A stretch of DNA of 64,000 nt from Caulobacteraceae bacterium UBA3198. GTDB lineage: Bacteria > Pseudomonadota > Alphaproteobacteria > Caulobacterales > Caulobacteraceae. The translations under genes were made by a program, and so were the position numbers. A model generated the notes under the pieces. It was not told the DNA's origin and did not search any database. It saw nothing but the letters and a program-made list of their open reading frames with translations. The DNA lies in NCBI GenBank assembly GCA_002363865.1, contig DEWY01000013.1, forward strand, positions 186,001-250,000, in the 5' to 3' direction. Every line of letters starts with the position of its first letter. The first letter of the stretch is position 1. Positions 51,664 through 60,879 of the stretch are shown piece by piece.

Positions 51664-52335
51664 ATGACCCTGCCGCGCCCTGTTTCCGCCGTCGTCTTCG
51701 ACATGGACGGCCTGTTGATCGACTCCGAGCGTCTGATGCTCGAGGCCATGCAGGGCGCAGCTGTCGCCATGGGGCGGGACATGCCGTTTCCCGTCTTCCA
51801 GAGCATGGTCGGCCTGACGCATGCCGCCAGCGACGGCATCCTGATCGACCACTTCGGCCACGGCTTCGTCCTCGACGACTATGTGGCCGAGGTGCGGGCG
51901 CGGTTTGTCGAGGCGCACAAGGCGGGCGTCGCCCTGAAGACCGGCGTCATCGAGATGCTGGATCATCTGGACGCCGTCGGCGCACCCCGGGCTGTGGCCA
52001 CCTCCTCACGGATGAAATCGGTAGAGACCCATCTCGGCCACGCCGGCCTGCTCTCGCGGTTCGACGCCTTCATCACCGCCGAGAGCGTGACGAACGGAAA
52101 GCCGCACCCCGAGCCCTATCTCAAGGCCGCCGCGGCGCTCGGCCTGGATCCGCGCGACTGCATCGCCCTGGAGGACAGCCACAACGGCGTCCGCGCGGCG
52201 GCCGCGGCGGGCATGATGACCATCATGGTGCCTGACATGCTGGAGCCGAACGACGAGATGCGTGGCCTGTGCGTGCGCATCGCCCAGGACCTGCACGAGG
52301 TCCGGGACCTGCTGGCCGTCATGGTCCGCCCATGA
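51664..52335 (+). CDS. HAD-superfamily phosphatase/phosphoglucomutase-like protein
   Basis: 223-residue HAD hydrolase: FDMDGLLIDSE with both nucleophile aspartates, TSS motif II (AVATSSRMKSVE), GKPHPEPYLKAAAALG motif III and LEDSHNGVRAAAAAGM motif IV. The helical cap after motif I is of the beta-phosphoglucomutase/GPH type. Start ATG 51664. The substrate, a sugar phosphate or phosphoglycolate, cannot be told. It follows serB, and the hflC terminator abuts its stop. Confidence 0.9.
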   Translation: MTLPRPVSAVVFDMDGLLIDSERLMLEAMQGAAVAMGRDMPFPVFQSMVGLTHAASDGILIDHFGHGFVLDDYVAEVRARFVEAHKAGVALKTGVIEMLDHLDAVGAPRAVATSSRMKSVETHLGHAGLLSRFDAFITAESVTNGKPHPEPYLKAAAALGLDPRDCIALEDSHNGVRAAAAAGMMTIMVPDMLEPNDEMRGLCVRIAQDLHEVRDLLAVMVRP

Positions 52336-52367
52336 AAAAGCCCCCGATCCGGCGAGGGATCGAGGGC
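52335..52367 (-). terminator. Terminator of hflC
   Basis: Eleven-base stem with one G-U pair, GCCCCCGATCC (52340-52350) and GGATCGAGGGC (52357-52367), six-base loop, then TTTTT on the minus strand (52339-52335). It lies 25 bases after the hflC stop and abuts the stop of the converging HAD gene. Confidence 0.85.
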
Positions 52368-52392
52368 TGATCAGTCGAGGCCGGGTCGGCGG

Positions 52393-53286
52393 CTAGCGGG
52401 CCGCAGGACCCCGCTCGAAGTAGCGGAAGAACTGGCTGTCAGGCGACAGGACCATGGTCGCATCCCCCTGGCCGATGGACGCCTCATAGGCCTGCATCGA
52501 GCGGTAGAAGGAGGCGAAGCCGGGATCGCGGCCGAAGCTCTGGGCATAGATGCGCGTGCGCTGCGCATCGCCTTCGCCTCGGGTGCGGTCGGCGGTTTCC
52601 TGGGCGGTGGCCAGGGTGATGGTCACTTCCTTGTCGGCCGCGGCGATGATCTCGCGTTTCTGCTGTTCGCCGATGGCCCGGACCTGGGCGGCTTCCTGCT
52701 GGCGGGACGTCTCCATCCGGCGATAGACCGCCGCCTGGTTGGCCTCGGGCAGGTCGGCGCGCCGGATCCGGACATCGATCACCTCGATGCCCAGGCGCGA
52801 GGAGGTGGCGCGGGCGCGGACGTCTTGCAGCGTGCGCTGCATGACCCCGCTGCGCGAGCCGGAGATGATCTCGCTGGACGGCGCTGAGCCGAGGACTTCG
52901 CGCAGGGCGGAGTTGACCAGCCGCTGGATACGGTCGCGGGCGGTGCGGTCGTCCCGCAGGGTCCGATAGTACTGCAGCGGCTCGTCGATCCGGTAGCGGA
53001 TGAAGGCGTCGACCACCAGACGCTCCTGGTCGGCGGCGATAATCTCCTCCTCCTCGGTGGCCAGGGCCAGGTTCCGCTTATCGAAGCGCAGGACCTGCTC
53101 CATGAACGGGACCTTGACCTTCAGGCCCGCCGTGGCCTCGGAGCCGGCGTTGATCACGCGGACCGGGTCGCCCAGGCGTACGACGATGGCTTGCTCGCGC
53201 TGGTCGACGATGAAGAAGGTGTTGGCCAGGACGATCAGGGCCACCACCGCGGCGATGGCGTAGGGGATGTAGCGGCGGTCCATCAT
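52393..53286 (-). CDS. hflC: FtsH protease modulator HflC
   Basis: SPFH/band-7 membrane protein of 297 residues. One N-terminal membrane helix (about 8-26) is followed by the SPFH domain (FFIVDQREQAIVVRLGDPVRV to RRADLPEANQAAVY) and a coiled coil with QQKREIIAAADKEVTITLATAQ. HflK and HflC build a large cage around FtsH and modulate degradation of membrane proteins. It overlaps hflK by four bases. Confidence 0.96.
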   Translation of the reverse strand: MMDRRYIPYAIAAVVALIVLANTFFIVDQREQAIVVRLGDPVRVINAGSEATAGLKVKVPFMEQVLRFDKRNLALATEEEEIIAADQERLVVDAFIRYRIDEPLQYYRTLRDDRTARDRIQRLVNSALREVLGSAPSSEIISGSRSGVMQRTLQDVRARATSSRLGIEVIDVRIRRADLPEANQAAVYRRMETSRQQEAAQVRAIGEQQKREIIAAADKEVTITLATAQETADRTRGEGDAQRTRIYAQSFGRDPGFASFYRSMQAYEASIGQGDATMVLSPDSQFFRYFERGPAAR

Positions 53287-54470
53287 TGGTTGTTCCTCGC
53301 GCCAGGGGCGGCCGAGCCGGTCTCAGCCGGCGTGGCGGTGACGGCCGGCGTGCCCGTGCGGGGCCGGAAGACGTCTGGCGGCAGGATGATCGGCGCGCTG
53401 GCGCCGTCGGAGTCGACGATCACCTTGTTCGAGTTCTGCAGCACGCGCTGCATGGTCTCGATATAGAGGCGCTCGCGGGTCACCGCCGGAGCGGAGCGAT
53501 ACTCGGCGTAGATCTGGTCGAAGCGCGAGGCTTCACCGGTGGCTTCCCGAACGGCCTGTTCACGATAGGCCTCGGCGGCCTGGGTGATGCGCGCGGCGTC
53601 ACCCTTGGCTTCATTGATCACCCGGTTGCGATAGGTGTTGGCCTCATTGACCGCTGACTCCGCGTCCTGGCCGGCGTTGGCCACTTCGCGGAAGGCGTCG
53701 ACCACCTCGGCGGGCGGGTTGGCGTTGCGGATTTGCACCTCGACGACGCTGACGCCGGCGCCCCAGGAATCCAGGGTCTGTTGCATCAGTTCGGCGGCCT
53801 GGGCCTGAACCTCGCCGCGGCCGCGGGTCAGGATGGATTCCAGGTCCCGACGGCCAACCACTTCGCGCATGGCGCTCTCGGCCACAGCCTTCACCGACTC
53901 TTCCGGATCACGGATGGTGAAGATGTACCGAGCGGCGTCGGCCACCCGCCAGGTGACGCTGAAGTCCAGGTCGACGATGTTCTCGTCCCCGGTGAGCATC
54001 AGGCTCTCTTCCGGCACGTCGGCGCCGTCGGCGCCGCCGATGTCGATCCGGTTCAGGGAGGTGACCGGCACCTTCTCCACCCGCTCGATGGGGGCGGGCA
54101 GGGCGTAATTCAGGCCAGGGCCAGCCGATCTGGAATAGGCGCCGAAGGTGGTCACCACCGCCTGCTCGTTGGGCTGAACCAGGTAGAGACCTGACAGGGC
54201 CCACAGGGCGAAGGCGACCGCCGCCACCGCGGCGATGGCGCCGGGACGGATCTGGTCGCCGCCGGGTCCGCCGAAGAACTTGCGCAGACGCGCCATCAGG
54301 CGCTCAAGCAGCTGGTTCAGATCGGGCTGGGGACCGCGGGGGCCGCGGGGACCGCCGCCGCCGAGACCCGGGCGCTTGGGGCCGCCGGGGCCACCTGAAC
54401 CGCCGGAGCCGCCGCCTTGCTGTGGCGGGGTTCCCCAGGGTCCGGGGTTTACGTTGTCATTCCAGGGCAT
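53283..54470 (-). CDS. hflK: FtsH protease modulator HflK
   Basis: Partner of HflC, 395 residues from ATG 54470. The N-terminus is Gly/Pro-rich (PWNDNVNPGPWGTPPQQGG), followed by a membrane helix (about 85-105), the SPFH domain (YLVQPNEQAVVTTFGAYSRS ... VEVQIRNANPPAEVVDAFREV) and a coiled coil. The upstream frame to 54617 is Arg-rich and lacks similarity. The first codons follow a weak AAAGA site. It is divergent from the Mrp-type gene. Confidence 0.95.
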   Translation of the reverse strand: MPWNDNVNPGPWGTPPQQGGGSGGSGGPGGPKRPGLGGGGPRGPRGPQPDLNQLLERLMARLRKFFGGPGGDQIRPGAIAAVAAVAFALWALSGLYLVQPNEQAVVTTFGAYSRSAGPGLNYALPAPIERVEKVPVTSLNRIDIGGADGADVPEESLMLTGDENIVDLDFSVTWRVADAARYIFTIRDPEESVKAVAESAMREVVGRRDLESILTRGRGEVQAQAAELMQQTLDSWGAGVSVVEVQIRNANPPAEVVDAFREVANAGQDAESAVNEANTYRNRVINEAKGDAARITQAAEAYREQAVREATGEASRFDQIYAEYRSAPAVTRERLYIETMQRVLQNSNKVIVDSDGASAPIILPPDVFRPRTGTPAVTATPAETGSAAPGARNNQ

Positions 54471-54629
54471 TCTTTTTTTGCGTCGTCTTTCTGGGTCGCG
54501 TCGTCGGGGACGTCGTGGATCGGCGTATCTCGGCGCGGCCGCGATTTCGGTCCGCGGAGGCGGACTTGTAAACCGGCGCTTGCAGCCGGATATGTGACGG
54601 CCAAGCCGCCAACGCAAGCCGAAGACGAC

Positions 54630-55778
54630 ATGAACACATCACGCCTGCCTGACCGCGACGCCCTCCTGGCCCTGCTCGACGAGGTGCTGGACCCCAGCAG
54701 CGGGAAGGGACTGGTGAGCGCGGGCCTGGTCCAGGGACTGTCGGTGCGCAACGGTCGAGTCGGCTTCATGATGGAGGCCCCGGCCGGCATGCTGGAGCTC
54801 TACGAGCCGGTCCGCGCCAGGGCTGAAGCGGTTCTTAGCGGCGCTCCCGGGGTGGAGCGCGCCCAGGTGGTGCTGACCAACACCGCCGGCGAGGGCCCGC
54901 CGCCGCCGCCGGCCGAAGGGGTCACCCGGGTGCGCAAGGGCGTGAAGCTCACCGCCGATCCCCAGGCGACGCCGGCGCCGCCGGCTGGGGCGCTGCGTCC
55001 GCCTCATGTGCGTCGGGTGATTGCGGTGGCGAGCGGCAAGGGCGGGGTGGGCAAGTCCACCGTCTCGGTGAGCCTGGCCGTAAGCCTGGCGGCCCTGGGC
55101 CTGCGGGTGGGCCTGCTGGACTCCGATGTTTACGGACCCTCAGCCCCGCGGATGCTGGGGGTGGACGGCGATCCCGAATATCATCCGGAGAAGAAGCTGA
55201 TCCCCCTGGAGGCGTGGGGGATCAAGGTCATGTCCATCGGCTTCATGGTCGATGAGGGCGCCCCGATGATCTGGCGTGGGCCGATGGCCTCTTCGGCCGT
55301 GCGCCAGATGATGCATGAGGTGGCCTGGGGTTCGGAGGCCGAGCCTCTGGACGTGCTGGTCGTCGACATGCCGCCGGGCACCGGCGACATCCAGCTGACC
55401 CTGATCCAGAAGATGAAGCTCGACGGGGTGGTCATCGTCACCACGCCGCAGGAGATCGCCCTGATCGATGCGCGGCGGGCCGCCTCCATGTTCCAGAAGA
55501 CGGCCACGCCCATTCTCGGCCTCATCGAGAACATGGCGTTCTTCACCGACCCGTCCACAGGAACCGCTATCCCGATCTTTGGTCAGGGCGGCGGGCTGGC
55601 CGAGGCCGAGCGGCTGGGGACCCCTGTGCTGGGACAGATCCCCATCGATGTCGCCCTGCGGCAGGGCTGCGACGATGGGCGGCCCCTTGTGGCGACGGCG
55701 CCCGACAGCGGGCCGGCTAGGGCCTTCCGGCAGGCCGCGGAGATGCTGCGGACCAGGCTTGGCCTGGCCCGCGGCTAA
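54630..55778 (+). CDS. Mrp/ApbC-family iron-sulfur carrier ATPase
   Basis: Mrp/NBP35 P-loop protein of 382 residues. An N-terminal FeS-assembly (DUF59) domain (about 10-85) and a Pro-rich linker precede the deviant Walker A ASGKGGVGKST (134-144), DSDVYGPSAPRML, VVDMPPGTGDIQLTL and ENMAFFTDPSTGT. The CxxC that bridges a cluster in E. coli ApbC is not present in the C-terminal part, as in several alphaproteobacterial relatives, so cluster carriage may work differently. Start ATG 54630; the frame back to 54417 lies in the hflK promoter. Divergent from hflK. Confidence 0.93.
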   Translation: MNTSRLPDRDALLALLDEVLDPSSGKGLVSAGLVQGLSVRNGRVGFMMEAPAGMLELYEPVRARAEAVLSGAPGVERAQVVLTNTAGEGPPPPPAEGVTRVRKGVKLTADPQATPAPPAGALRPPHVRRVIAVASGKGGVGKSTVSVSLAVSLAALGLRVGLLDSDVYGPSAPRMLGVDGDPEYHPEKKLIPLEAWGIKVMSIGFMVDEGAPMIWRGPMASSAVRQMMHEVAWGSEAEPLDVLVVDMPPGTGDIQLTLIQKMKLDGVVIVTTPQEIALIDARRAASMFQKTATPILGLIENMAFFTDPSTGTAIPIFGQGGGLAEAERLGTPVLGQIPIDVALRQGCDDGRPLVATAPDSGPARAFRQAAEMLRTRLGLARG

Positions 55779-55793
55779 GTCAGTGTTAAGGCG

Positions 55794-57182
55794 TCAGGCC
55801 GTGGCGGCCTGATCGCGGGCGTCCCGAGCGTCGAGAGCCGCGCGGATGGCCGCGTGCTTTTCGGCGTTCATGCCGTAGCCGAAGAAGCAGGCCCCGCCGA
55901 TCAGGACGAAGATGATCGGCGCGAACAGGTAGCACATCTCCAGGCCGAAGATGGCGTCGGGGGTGTTGGTGACGTTGTCGGCGGCGTTGTAGCCGACCAG
56001 CGACAGGACCGGGAAGATGATCCCCACCGAGATGGCCGCCCCCACCTTCTGGGTGCTGGTGACCATGGCGTAGAGCAGGCCGGTCTGCTCCTTGCCCTGT
56101 TCCAGACGGATGGCGTCGCCCACATCGGCGACCATGGCGCGGACCAGCACCACAAAGGCGCTGGCGGTGAAGCCGACGGCGAACATGCCAAGCGCGGTGG
56201 GCAGGAAAAGCCCCTTGGGGATCGCCATCAGGATGGTCTGGAACACGGCGTAGGCCACGGTGGCGCCCATTAGGGTCTGATGTTTGCCGAAGCGCTGGGC
56301 GAGCTTGGCCCAGACCGGCGCCCCCAGGAGGCCCGCGCCGATGAAGGGCACCAGCAGGATCGAGACCTGGGCGTAGTTGAACGCCTTGGCGTCGTGGAAG
56401 AAGAAGACATAGATCGCCGCCGTGGTGCCAGGGCCCAGCGCCAGGGCGAGGTCGGCCAGGATCAGCCGGACCATTTCCGGCCGCTTCAGCGCCTGCCAGT
56501 ATTCCCGCAGGTCGAAGGTCTCGGCCGCGTTGCGCGGCGCCACCTTTTCGGGGGCCAGCAGGACGCAGAGCGCCGTGGCCAGGGGGATGCCGAGGATCAC
56601 GATCCAGCCGACGGCCGGCATGCTGTCGCCAGAGCCCGGCTCGATCCGTCCCCCGGTCAGGGCCGGCAGCAGCAGCAGACCCACCGCGCCGGCCACGCCC
56701 ACGGCGTGCATCCAGCCATAGACCCTGGAGCGCTCGTCATAGCTGGTGGCGATGGACGAGGCCCAGGCCGCGTGGGCGAGGCTGACGATGGACAGGGCCG
56801 CATAGATCACCAGCAGCCAGACGATCAGATAGCCCTCGCCGGCGCCGGCCGGCGGATTGAACAGCTTGTAGGCGCCCAGCATCATCACCGGCGCGCCAGC
56901 GATCACCCAGGGGCGGTAGCGGCCGATGGGGGTGCGGGTGCGGTCCATCAGGGCTCCGATCATCGGGTCGAAGGCGATGTCGATCAGCCGCACGATGGTG
57001 AAGGCCGCGCCGACAGCCACCAGGCTGATGCCGATATGGCCGGCGAAATAGCGGGGAAGGAACACGCCCAGGGCCAGGGCGAGCACGGCCAGGGGCACGG
57101 CGGTGCTGGAAAAGGCCAGGACAGTGGTCAGGGGCAGGCCGCCCCCACGGGGCGCAGCGGCGCCCTGGGGTAAAGCACTCAC
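55794..57182 (-). CDS. GPH-family MFS sugar/cation symporter, copy 1
   Basis: MFS_2 (glycoside-pentoside-hexuronide) transporter, 462 residues, about twelve membrane segments. Signatures are DIAFDPMIGALMDRTRTPIGRYRPW in the first half and DAIRLEQGKEQTGLLYAMVTSTQKVG in the second. It is a close paralogue of the next gene in the same direction (shared RTRTxxGRYR, WxLxIY and RLEQGKE motifs). Sugar or steroid-like solutes are moved with Na+ or H+; the substrate is unknown. Tandem copies may have diverged in specificity. Confidence 0.88.
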   Translation of the reverse strand: MSALPQGAAAPRGGGLPLTTVLAFSSTAVPLAVLALALGVFLPRYFAGHIGISLVAVGAAFTIVRLIDIAFDPMIGALMDRTRTPIGRYRPWVIAGAPVMMLGAYKLFNPPAGAGEGYLIVWLLVIYAALSIVSLAHAAWASSIATSYDERSRVYGWMHAVGVAGAVGLLLLPALTGGRIEPGSGDSMPAVGWIVILGIPLATALCVLLAPEKVAPRNAAETFDLREYWQALKRPEMVRLILADLALALGPGTTAAIYVFFFHDAKAFNYAQVSILLVPFIGAGLLGAPVWAKLAQRFGKHQTLMGATVAYAVFQTILMAIPKGLFLPTALGMFAVGFTASAFVVLVRAMVADVGDAIRLEQGKEQTGLLYAMVTSTQKVGAAISVGIIFPVLSLVGYNAADNVTNTPDAIFGLEMCYLFAPIIFVLIGGACFFGYGMNAEKHAAIRAALDARDARDQAATA

Positions 57183-57240
57183 GGAACGTCTCCAAATCTA
57201 TGTTTTTGGCGCAGCTTGGCCGCGCGATTATGGAGACGAC

Positions 57241-57274
57241 AAAACGCCCGCTTGCGGCGGGGCGCAAGCGGGCG
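57241..57274 (-). terminator. Terminator between the two GPH transporter genes
   Basis: Perfect twelve-base stem CGCCCGCTTGCG (57245-57256) / CGCAAGCGGGCG (57263-57274) with a six-base loop and TTTT at the end on the minus strand. It ends the transcript of the upstream transporter copy, so the copies are probably expressed separately. Confidence 0.88.
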
Positions 57275-57299
57275 GCGAAGATATAACCTGGGTCGCTAT

Positions 57300-58742
57300 T
57301 CAGCCCTTGCGCGGCTCGATCAGCGGGGTGGGGATCGAGGGCTCGCTGGCCAGGGTCTCAAGCACCGGGGCGGTGTCATAGAGGGCGTCGCGCTCGTCCA
57401 GTTCGCGGCGGATTTCGCTGTGCCGTTCTTCACCCAGCTTGTAGCCGATGAAGCAGAGGCCCCCGAGCGCCACGAAGAAGATCGGCCCGATCAGGAAGGC
57501 TTGCTCCAGCCCTCGCACCGCCTCGGCCGAATTGGCCGCGTCGTCGGTGGCGTTGTAGCCCACCCGGTCGAGGACGGTGAAGGTCAGGAAGACGGCGAAG
57601 GCCCCGGAGATTTTCGAGGTCAGGGTGGTGATGGCGTAGAGCAGGCCCGAGCGCTCCTTGCCCTGTTCCAGGCGCACCTCGTCGGCGACGTCGGCGGTCA
57701 TGGCCCGCGTCAGCACCTGGAAGCCCGCCGCCAGGAAGCCGGCGGTGAACATCTGGAAGGCGCCGATCATGATGTCGGCCTTGGGCAGGAAGGGCAGGAC
57801 CACCAGGGCGGCGGCATAGCCCGAGGTGGCGACCATCACCGCCCGGTGCTTGCCGATCTTGGTGGCCAGGCGGCCGAGCAGGGGCGCGCCGGCGAAACCC
57901 GCGACGATATAGACCGCCAGCAGGCCGCTGGCCTGACCGGTGGTGAAGCCCCGGCTGTCGGTGAAGTAGAAGAGATACAGCGCGCTCATCCAGCCTGGGC
58001 CAAGCGACAGGCACAGGTCGGCCAGGACGATCCGGCCCATGGAGGGCCGTGCGATCAGCCGCCAGTATTCCTTCAGCTGGAACTTCTGCTGACCGGGTAC
58101 GTCCGGCGAGATCTTTTCCGGCGTCAGCCCGACCACCAGCCAGACGGCCAGGGGGGTCAGGATCATGACGAACCAGCCCATGGCCGGCACGCCTTCGGAC
58201 TCCGGCATGTCCAGGGCCGCGACGATAAAGGGCATCATCAGCACCAGCAGGGCGCCGAGAACGCCAACAGCGGTCATGATCGCGAACACCCGGGAGCGGT
58301 CATTGTACCTGGGCGCAAGGGTCGCCGCCCAGGCCGCGTGGGACAGGTGCAGGATCGAGGTGCCGACATAAAGGATCAGCAGCCAGAAGATCAGGCCGCC
58401 GACCCCGCCCGAGGGTGAAATGAACAACATGAAGATGGCCAGCATCAGCACCGGCGCGCCGATCACCGTCCAGAGGCGATAGCGGCCGAACCGGGTGCGG
58501 GTCCGGTCCATGGCCAGGCCGAGCAGGGGATCGAGGGGAATGTCGATCATCCGCACCAGGGCGAAGGCCGAGCCCACGGCCAGCAGGCTGATGCCGATCT
58601 CGCTGGCGAAATGTCGGGGCAGATAGACCGACATGGCGATGGTCAGCGCCGACAATGGCAGGCTGGTGCAGGCGAAGGCGAGGATGGTCGACAGCTTCAG
58701 CTGTGACGGCGGTGCAGGCGCGGCTGCGTTGGTTGTGGCCAC
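57300..58742 (-). CDS. GPH-family MFS sugar/cation symporter, copy 2
   Basis: 480-residue transporter of the same family: DIPLDPLLGLAMDRTRTRFGRYRLW and DEVRLEQGKERSGLLYAITTLTSKI. Twelve segments and a charged C-terminal tail (REL DERDALYD region). It has its own terminator, so the two genes look like a tandem duplication under separate control. It is followed, upstream in the genome, by an acyl-CoA-type SDR on the same strand. Confidence 0.88.
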   Translation of the reverse strand: MATTNAAAPAPPSQLKLSTILAFACTSLPLSALTIAMSVYLPRHFASEIGISLLAVGSAFALVRMIDIPLDPLLGLAMDRTRTRFGRYRLWTVIGAPVLMLAIFMLFISPSGGVGGLIFWLLILYVGTSILHLSHAAWAATLAPRYNDRSRVFAIMTAVGVLGALLVLMMPFIVAALDMPESEGVPAMGWFVMILTPLAVWLVVGLTPEKISPDVPGQQKFQLKEYWRLIARPSMGRIVLADLCLSLGPGWMSALYLFYFTDSRGFTTGQASGLLAVYIVAGFAGAPLLGRLATKIGKHRAVMVATSGYAAALVVLPFLPKADIMIGAFQMFTAGFLAAGFQVLTRAMTADVADEVRLEQGKERSGLLYAITTLTSKISGAFAVFLTFTVLDRVGYNATDDAANSAEAVRGLEQAFLIGPIFFVALGGLCFIGYKLGEERHSEIRRELDERDALYDTAPVLETLASEPSIPTPLIEPRKG

Positions 58743-58852
58743 TCGGGCGTCTCCCCAGATCTATGGTGACGCCTCTGTCGGGCGCTATCCTTAGGCCATA
58801 GGTTACGCGCGTTCACCTGTGTCAAGGCAAGGCCCATTTGGGGCTGAGGCGC

Positions 58853-58888
58853 AAAAGAAAACGGGCGGCCCCCGGGGAGGCCGCCCGT
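58853..58888 (-). terminator. Terminator of the acyl-CoA-type SDR gene
   Basis: Ten-base stem ACGGGCGGCC (58861-58870) / GGCCGCCCGT (58879-58888) with an eight-base loop and TTTTCTTTT after it on the minus strand. It lies 26 bases after the SDR stop. Confidence 0.88.
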
Positions 58889-58913
58889 CATCAGATCAGG
58901 AGCATGATTGGGC

Positions 58914-59819
58914 TTAGCCGCCCGACAGCTTGCGGAAGAACTTCTGGCTCTGCTCGCCGCCGGCCGCATAGGCGGCCTGGCCTTCGGGATCGGAAATCTT
59001 GGACCAGTTGTCGCGGACTTCCTCAACCGACAGGCCGCCTTCGCCGAGATAGACGCCCTCGGTCTCATAGATGCGCGACAGGGCGAAGGCGCCCGCGCCG
59101 GCGGTCAGGATGGCGCCGGTGGGCGCCTCTTCGGAGCAGAGATAGACCACGCCCGGGGTCACATATTCCGGCTTCAGACGCTCGAGCACCGCGGGCGGCA
59201 TCAGGTTCTCGGTCATCCGCGTGGCGGCGACCGGCGCGATGGCGTTGACGTGGATGTTGTTCTTGGCGCCTTCGAGACGCAGGGTGTTCATGAAGCCGAT
59301 GATGCCCAGCTTGGCCGCGCCATAGTTGGACTGGCCGAAGTTGCCATAGAGGCCCGAGGACGAGGTGGTCACCACGATGCGGCCGTAGTTCTGCTCGCGC
59401 ATGATGTCCCAGACGGCCTTGGCCGGCTTGACGGTGCCCATCAGGTGGACGTTGAGCACCAGTTCGAAGTCGGCGATTTCCATCTTGGCGAAGGATTTGT
59501 CGCGCAGGATGCCGGCATTGGCGACCAGGATGTCGATCCGGCCCCACTGGTCCATGGCCTGCTTGATCATCAGGGCCACGCCGGCGTCGTCGGTGACCGA
59601 CGAGCCGTTGGAGATGGCTTCGCCGCCAGCGGCCTTGATCTCTTCGACCACCGCATCGGCCGCGGCCGAGGAGCCGCCCGAACCGTCCACCGAACCACCC
59701 AGGTCGTTGACCACGACCTTGGCGCCGCGCCGGGCCAGCTCCAGCGCATGCTGCCGGCCCAGGCCGCCGCCCGCGCCCGTCACAATGGCTACTTTGCCGT
59801 CGAAGCGGATGTCCGCCAT
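58914..59819 (-). CDS. SDR-family (3R)-hydroxyacyl-CoA dehydrogenase-like protein
   Basis: 301-residue SDR of the type found in peroxisomal multifunctional enzyme 2 (HSD17B4): TGAGGGLGRQHALELARRGAKVVVNDLGG region at the start, NAG at 101-103, S155, Y166 and K170 in SNYGAAKLG, and a C-terminal part that continues past the fold (EEVRDNWSKISDPEG). It should oxidise a beta-hydroxyacyl-CoA, as in fatty acid, steroid or bile acid side-chain breakdown. No MaoC hydratase or thiolase is next to it. A second frame on the same strand is a shadow. Confidence 0.9.
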   Translation of the reverse strand: MADIRFDGKVAIVTGAGGGLGRQHALELARRGAKVVVNDLGGSVDGSGGSSAAADAVVEEIKAAGGEAISNGSSVTDDAGVALMIKQAMDQWGRIDILVANAGILRDKSFAKMEIADFELVLNVHLMGTVKPAKAVWDIMREQNYGRIVVTTSSSGLYGNFGQSNYGAAKLGIIGFMNTLRLEGAKNNIHVNAIAPVAATRMTENLMPPAVLERLKPEYVTPGVVYLCSEEAPTGAILTAGAGAFALSRIYETEGVYLGEGGLSVEEVRDNWSKISDPEGQAAYAAGGEQSQKFFRKLSGG

Positions 59820-59901
59820 GGAAGTCTCCCGAAGTCAGGTGAAGGAATTGGCGCGGTTGTGCGCGGCTCAACCCTTCTCCGTCAAGGCGTCGGTGCGAGT
59901 C

Positions 59902-60876
59902 TCAGCTGGCTGGCGTGGCCGCCGCTGCGCCCGTCTGGGCAGGCCTCAGGAATTTCACCAGCACCCGCTGGCCGATCAGGAACGGGGCGTTTTCAGCGCT
60001 GACCACCACTTCCACCACACGCTCGTCGGCCCGCTGGGTGGGATCATCGGAGACCAGCTTGCGGGCGCCGAAGACGGCGGCGCGGCGCAGGACCTGACCC
60101 TTGAAGGTCTGGGTCGGGTCGGCTTCTGAAGCGATCTCGACGGTCTGGCCGAGGCTGACATGGGGCAGGGCGCCCTCGGCGATTTCGGCCCGGACGATCC
60201 GCTGGCCGGCCGGCTCCAGGTCGAACATGTTGGAGACGTTCAGGGTCGAGGCACCGGAGCCCGGATTGGCGTAGCGGCGGACGATGACCCCATCGGCCGG
60301 GGCGCGGATCATGGTCAGCTCCAGATTGTAGTTGGCCTCGGCCAGCCGGGCCTCGGCCGTGGCGACCGCCGCCCGCTGGGCGCGCAGACGTGCCTGCGCC
60401 TGACGGATGCCGTCGCGGGCCTGGTCGAGGCGCTGGCCGGCCACGAAGTTGGACGCCGACAGACTGTCCAGACGATCGAACTCGCGATTGGCGGTGGAGA
60501 TCTCCACCTCTGTCAGGTCGATCTGGGCGCGGGCCTGCTCGACCTCGGCCCGGGCCCGGGCGGCCGACAGGCGGGGCTCGTCATCCTCCAGGCGGGCCAG
60601 GGTCTGGCCCTCGCGGACGCTGTCGCCCTCCTGGACCAGGACCTGGCGCACGATGCCGGCGCTGCGGGCCGCCACCTGGATCAGGCCGCCTTCCACATCG
60701 GCCTTGCCATTGGCGATGGCCACATAGGGGCTGACCGGGGCGGCCTTTTCGGCGGTCTTGGCCGCTTCGGCTTTTCGGGCCTCCGCCTGGTTGTTGAGGA
60801 ACAGACCGCCGGCGGCCAGGACTACGAGGGCGACGATGACGATCCAGAAGACGGGGCGGCGCAGAAGGGCGGGCAT
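59902..60876 (-). CDS. HlyD/DevB-type membrane fusion protein
   Basis: 324-residue periplasmic adaptor: one N-terminal membrane helix (8-27, WIVIVALVVLAAGGLFL), a biotinyl-lipoyl-like hybrid domain (QVAARSAGIVRQVLVQEGDSVREGQTLARLED), an alpha-helical hairpin of about 100 residues and the second half LTMIRAPADGVIVRRYANPG. It follows the ATPase gene after three bases. With the ATPase and permease it forms a DevBCA-like exporter, which exports glycolipids in cyanobacteria; the substrate here is unknown. Confidence 0.9.
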   Translation of the reverse strand: MPALLRRPVFWIVIVALVVLAAGGLFLNNQAEARKAEAAKTAEKAAPVSPYVAIANGKADVEGGLIQVAARSAGIVRQVLVQEGDSVREGQTLARLEDDEPRLSAARARAEVEQARAQIDLTEVEISTANREFDRLDSLSASNFVAGQRLDQARDGIRQAQARLRAQRAAVATAEARLAEANYNLELTMIRAPADGVIVRRYANPGSGASTLNVSNMFDLEPAGQRIVRAEIAEGALPHVSLGQTVEIASEADPTQTFKGQVLRRAAVFGARKLVSDDPTQRADERVVEVVVSAENAPFLIGQRVLVKFLRPAQTGAAAATPAS

Positions 60877-60879
60877 GGG

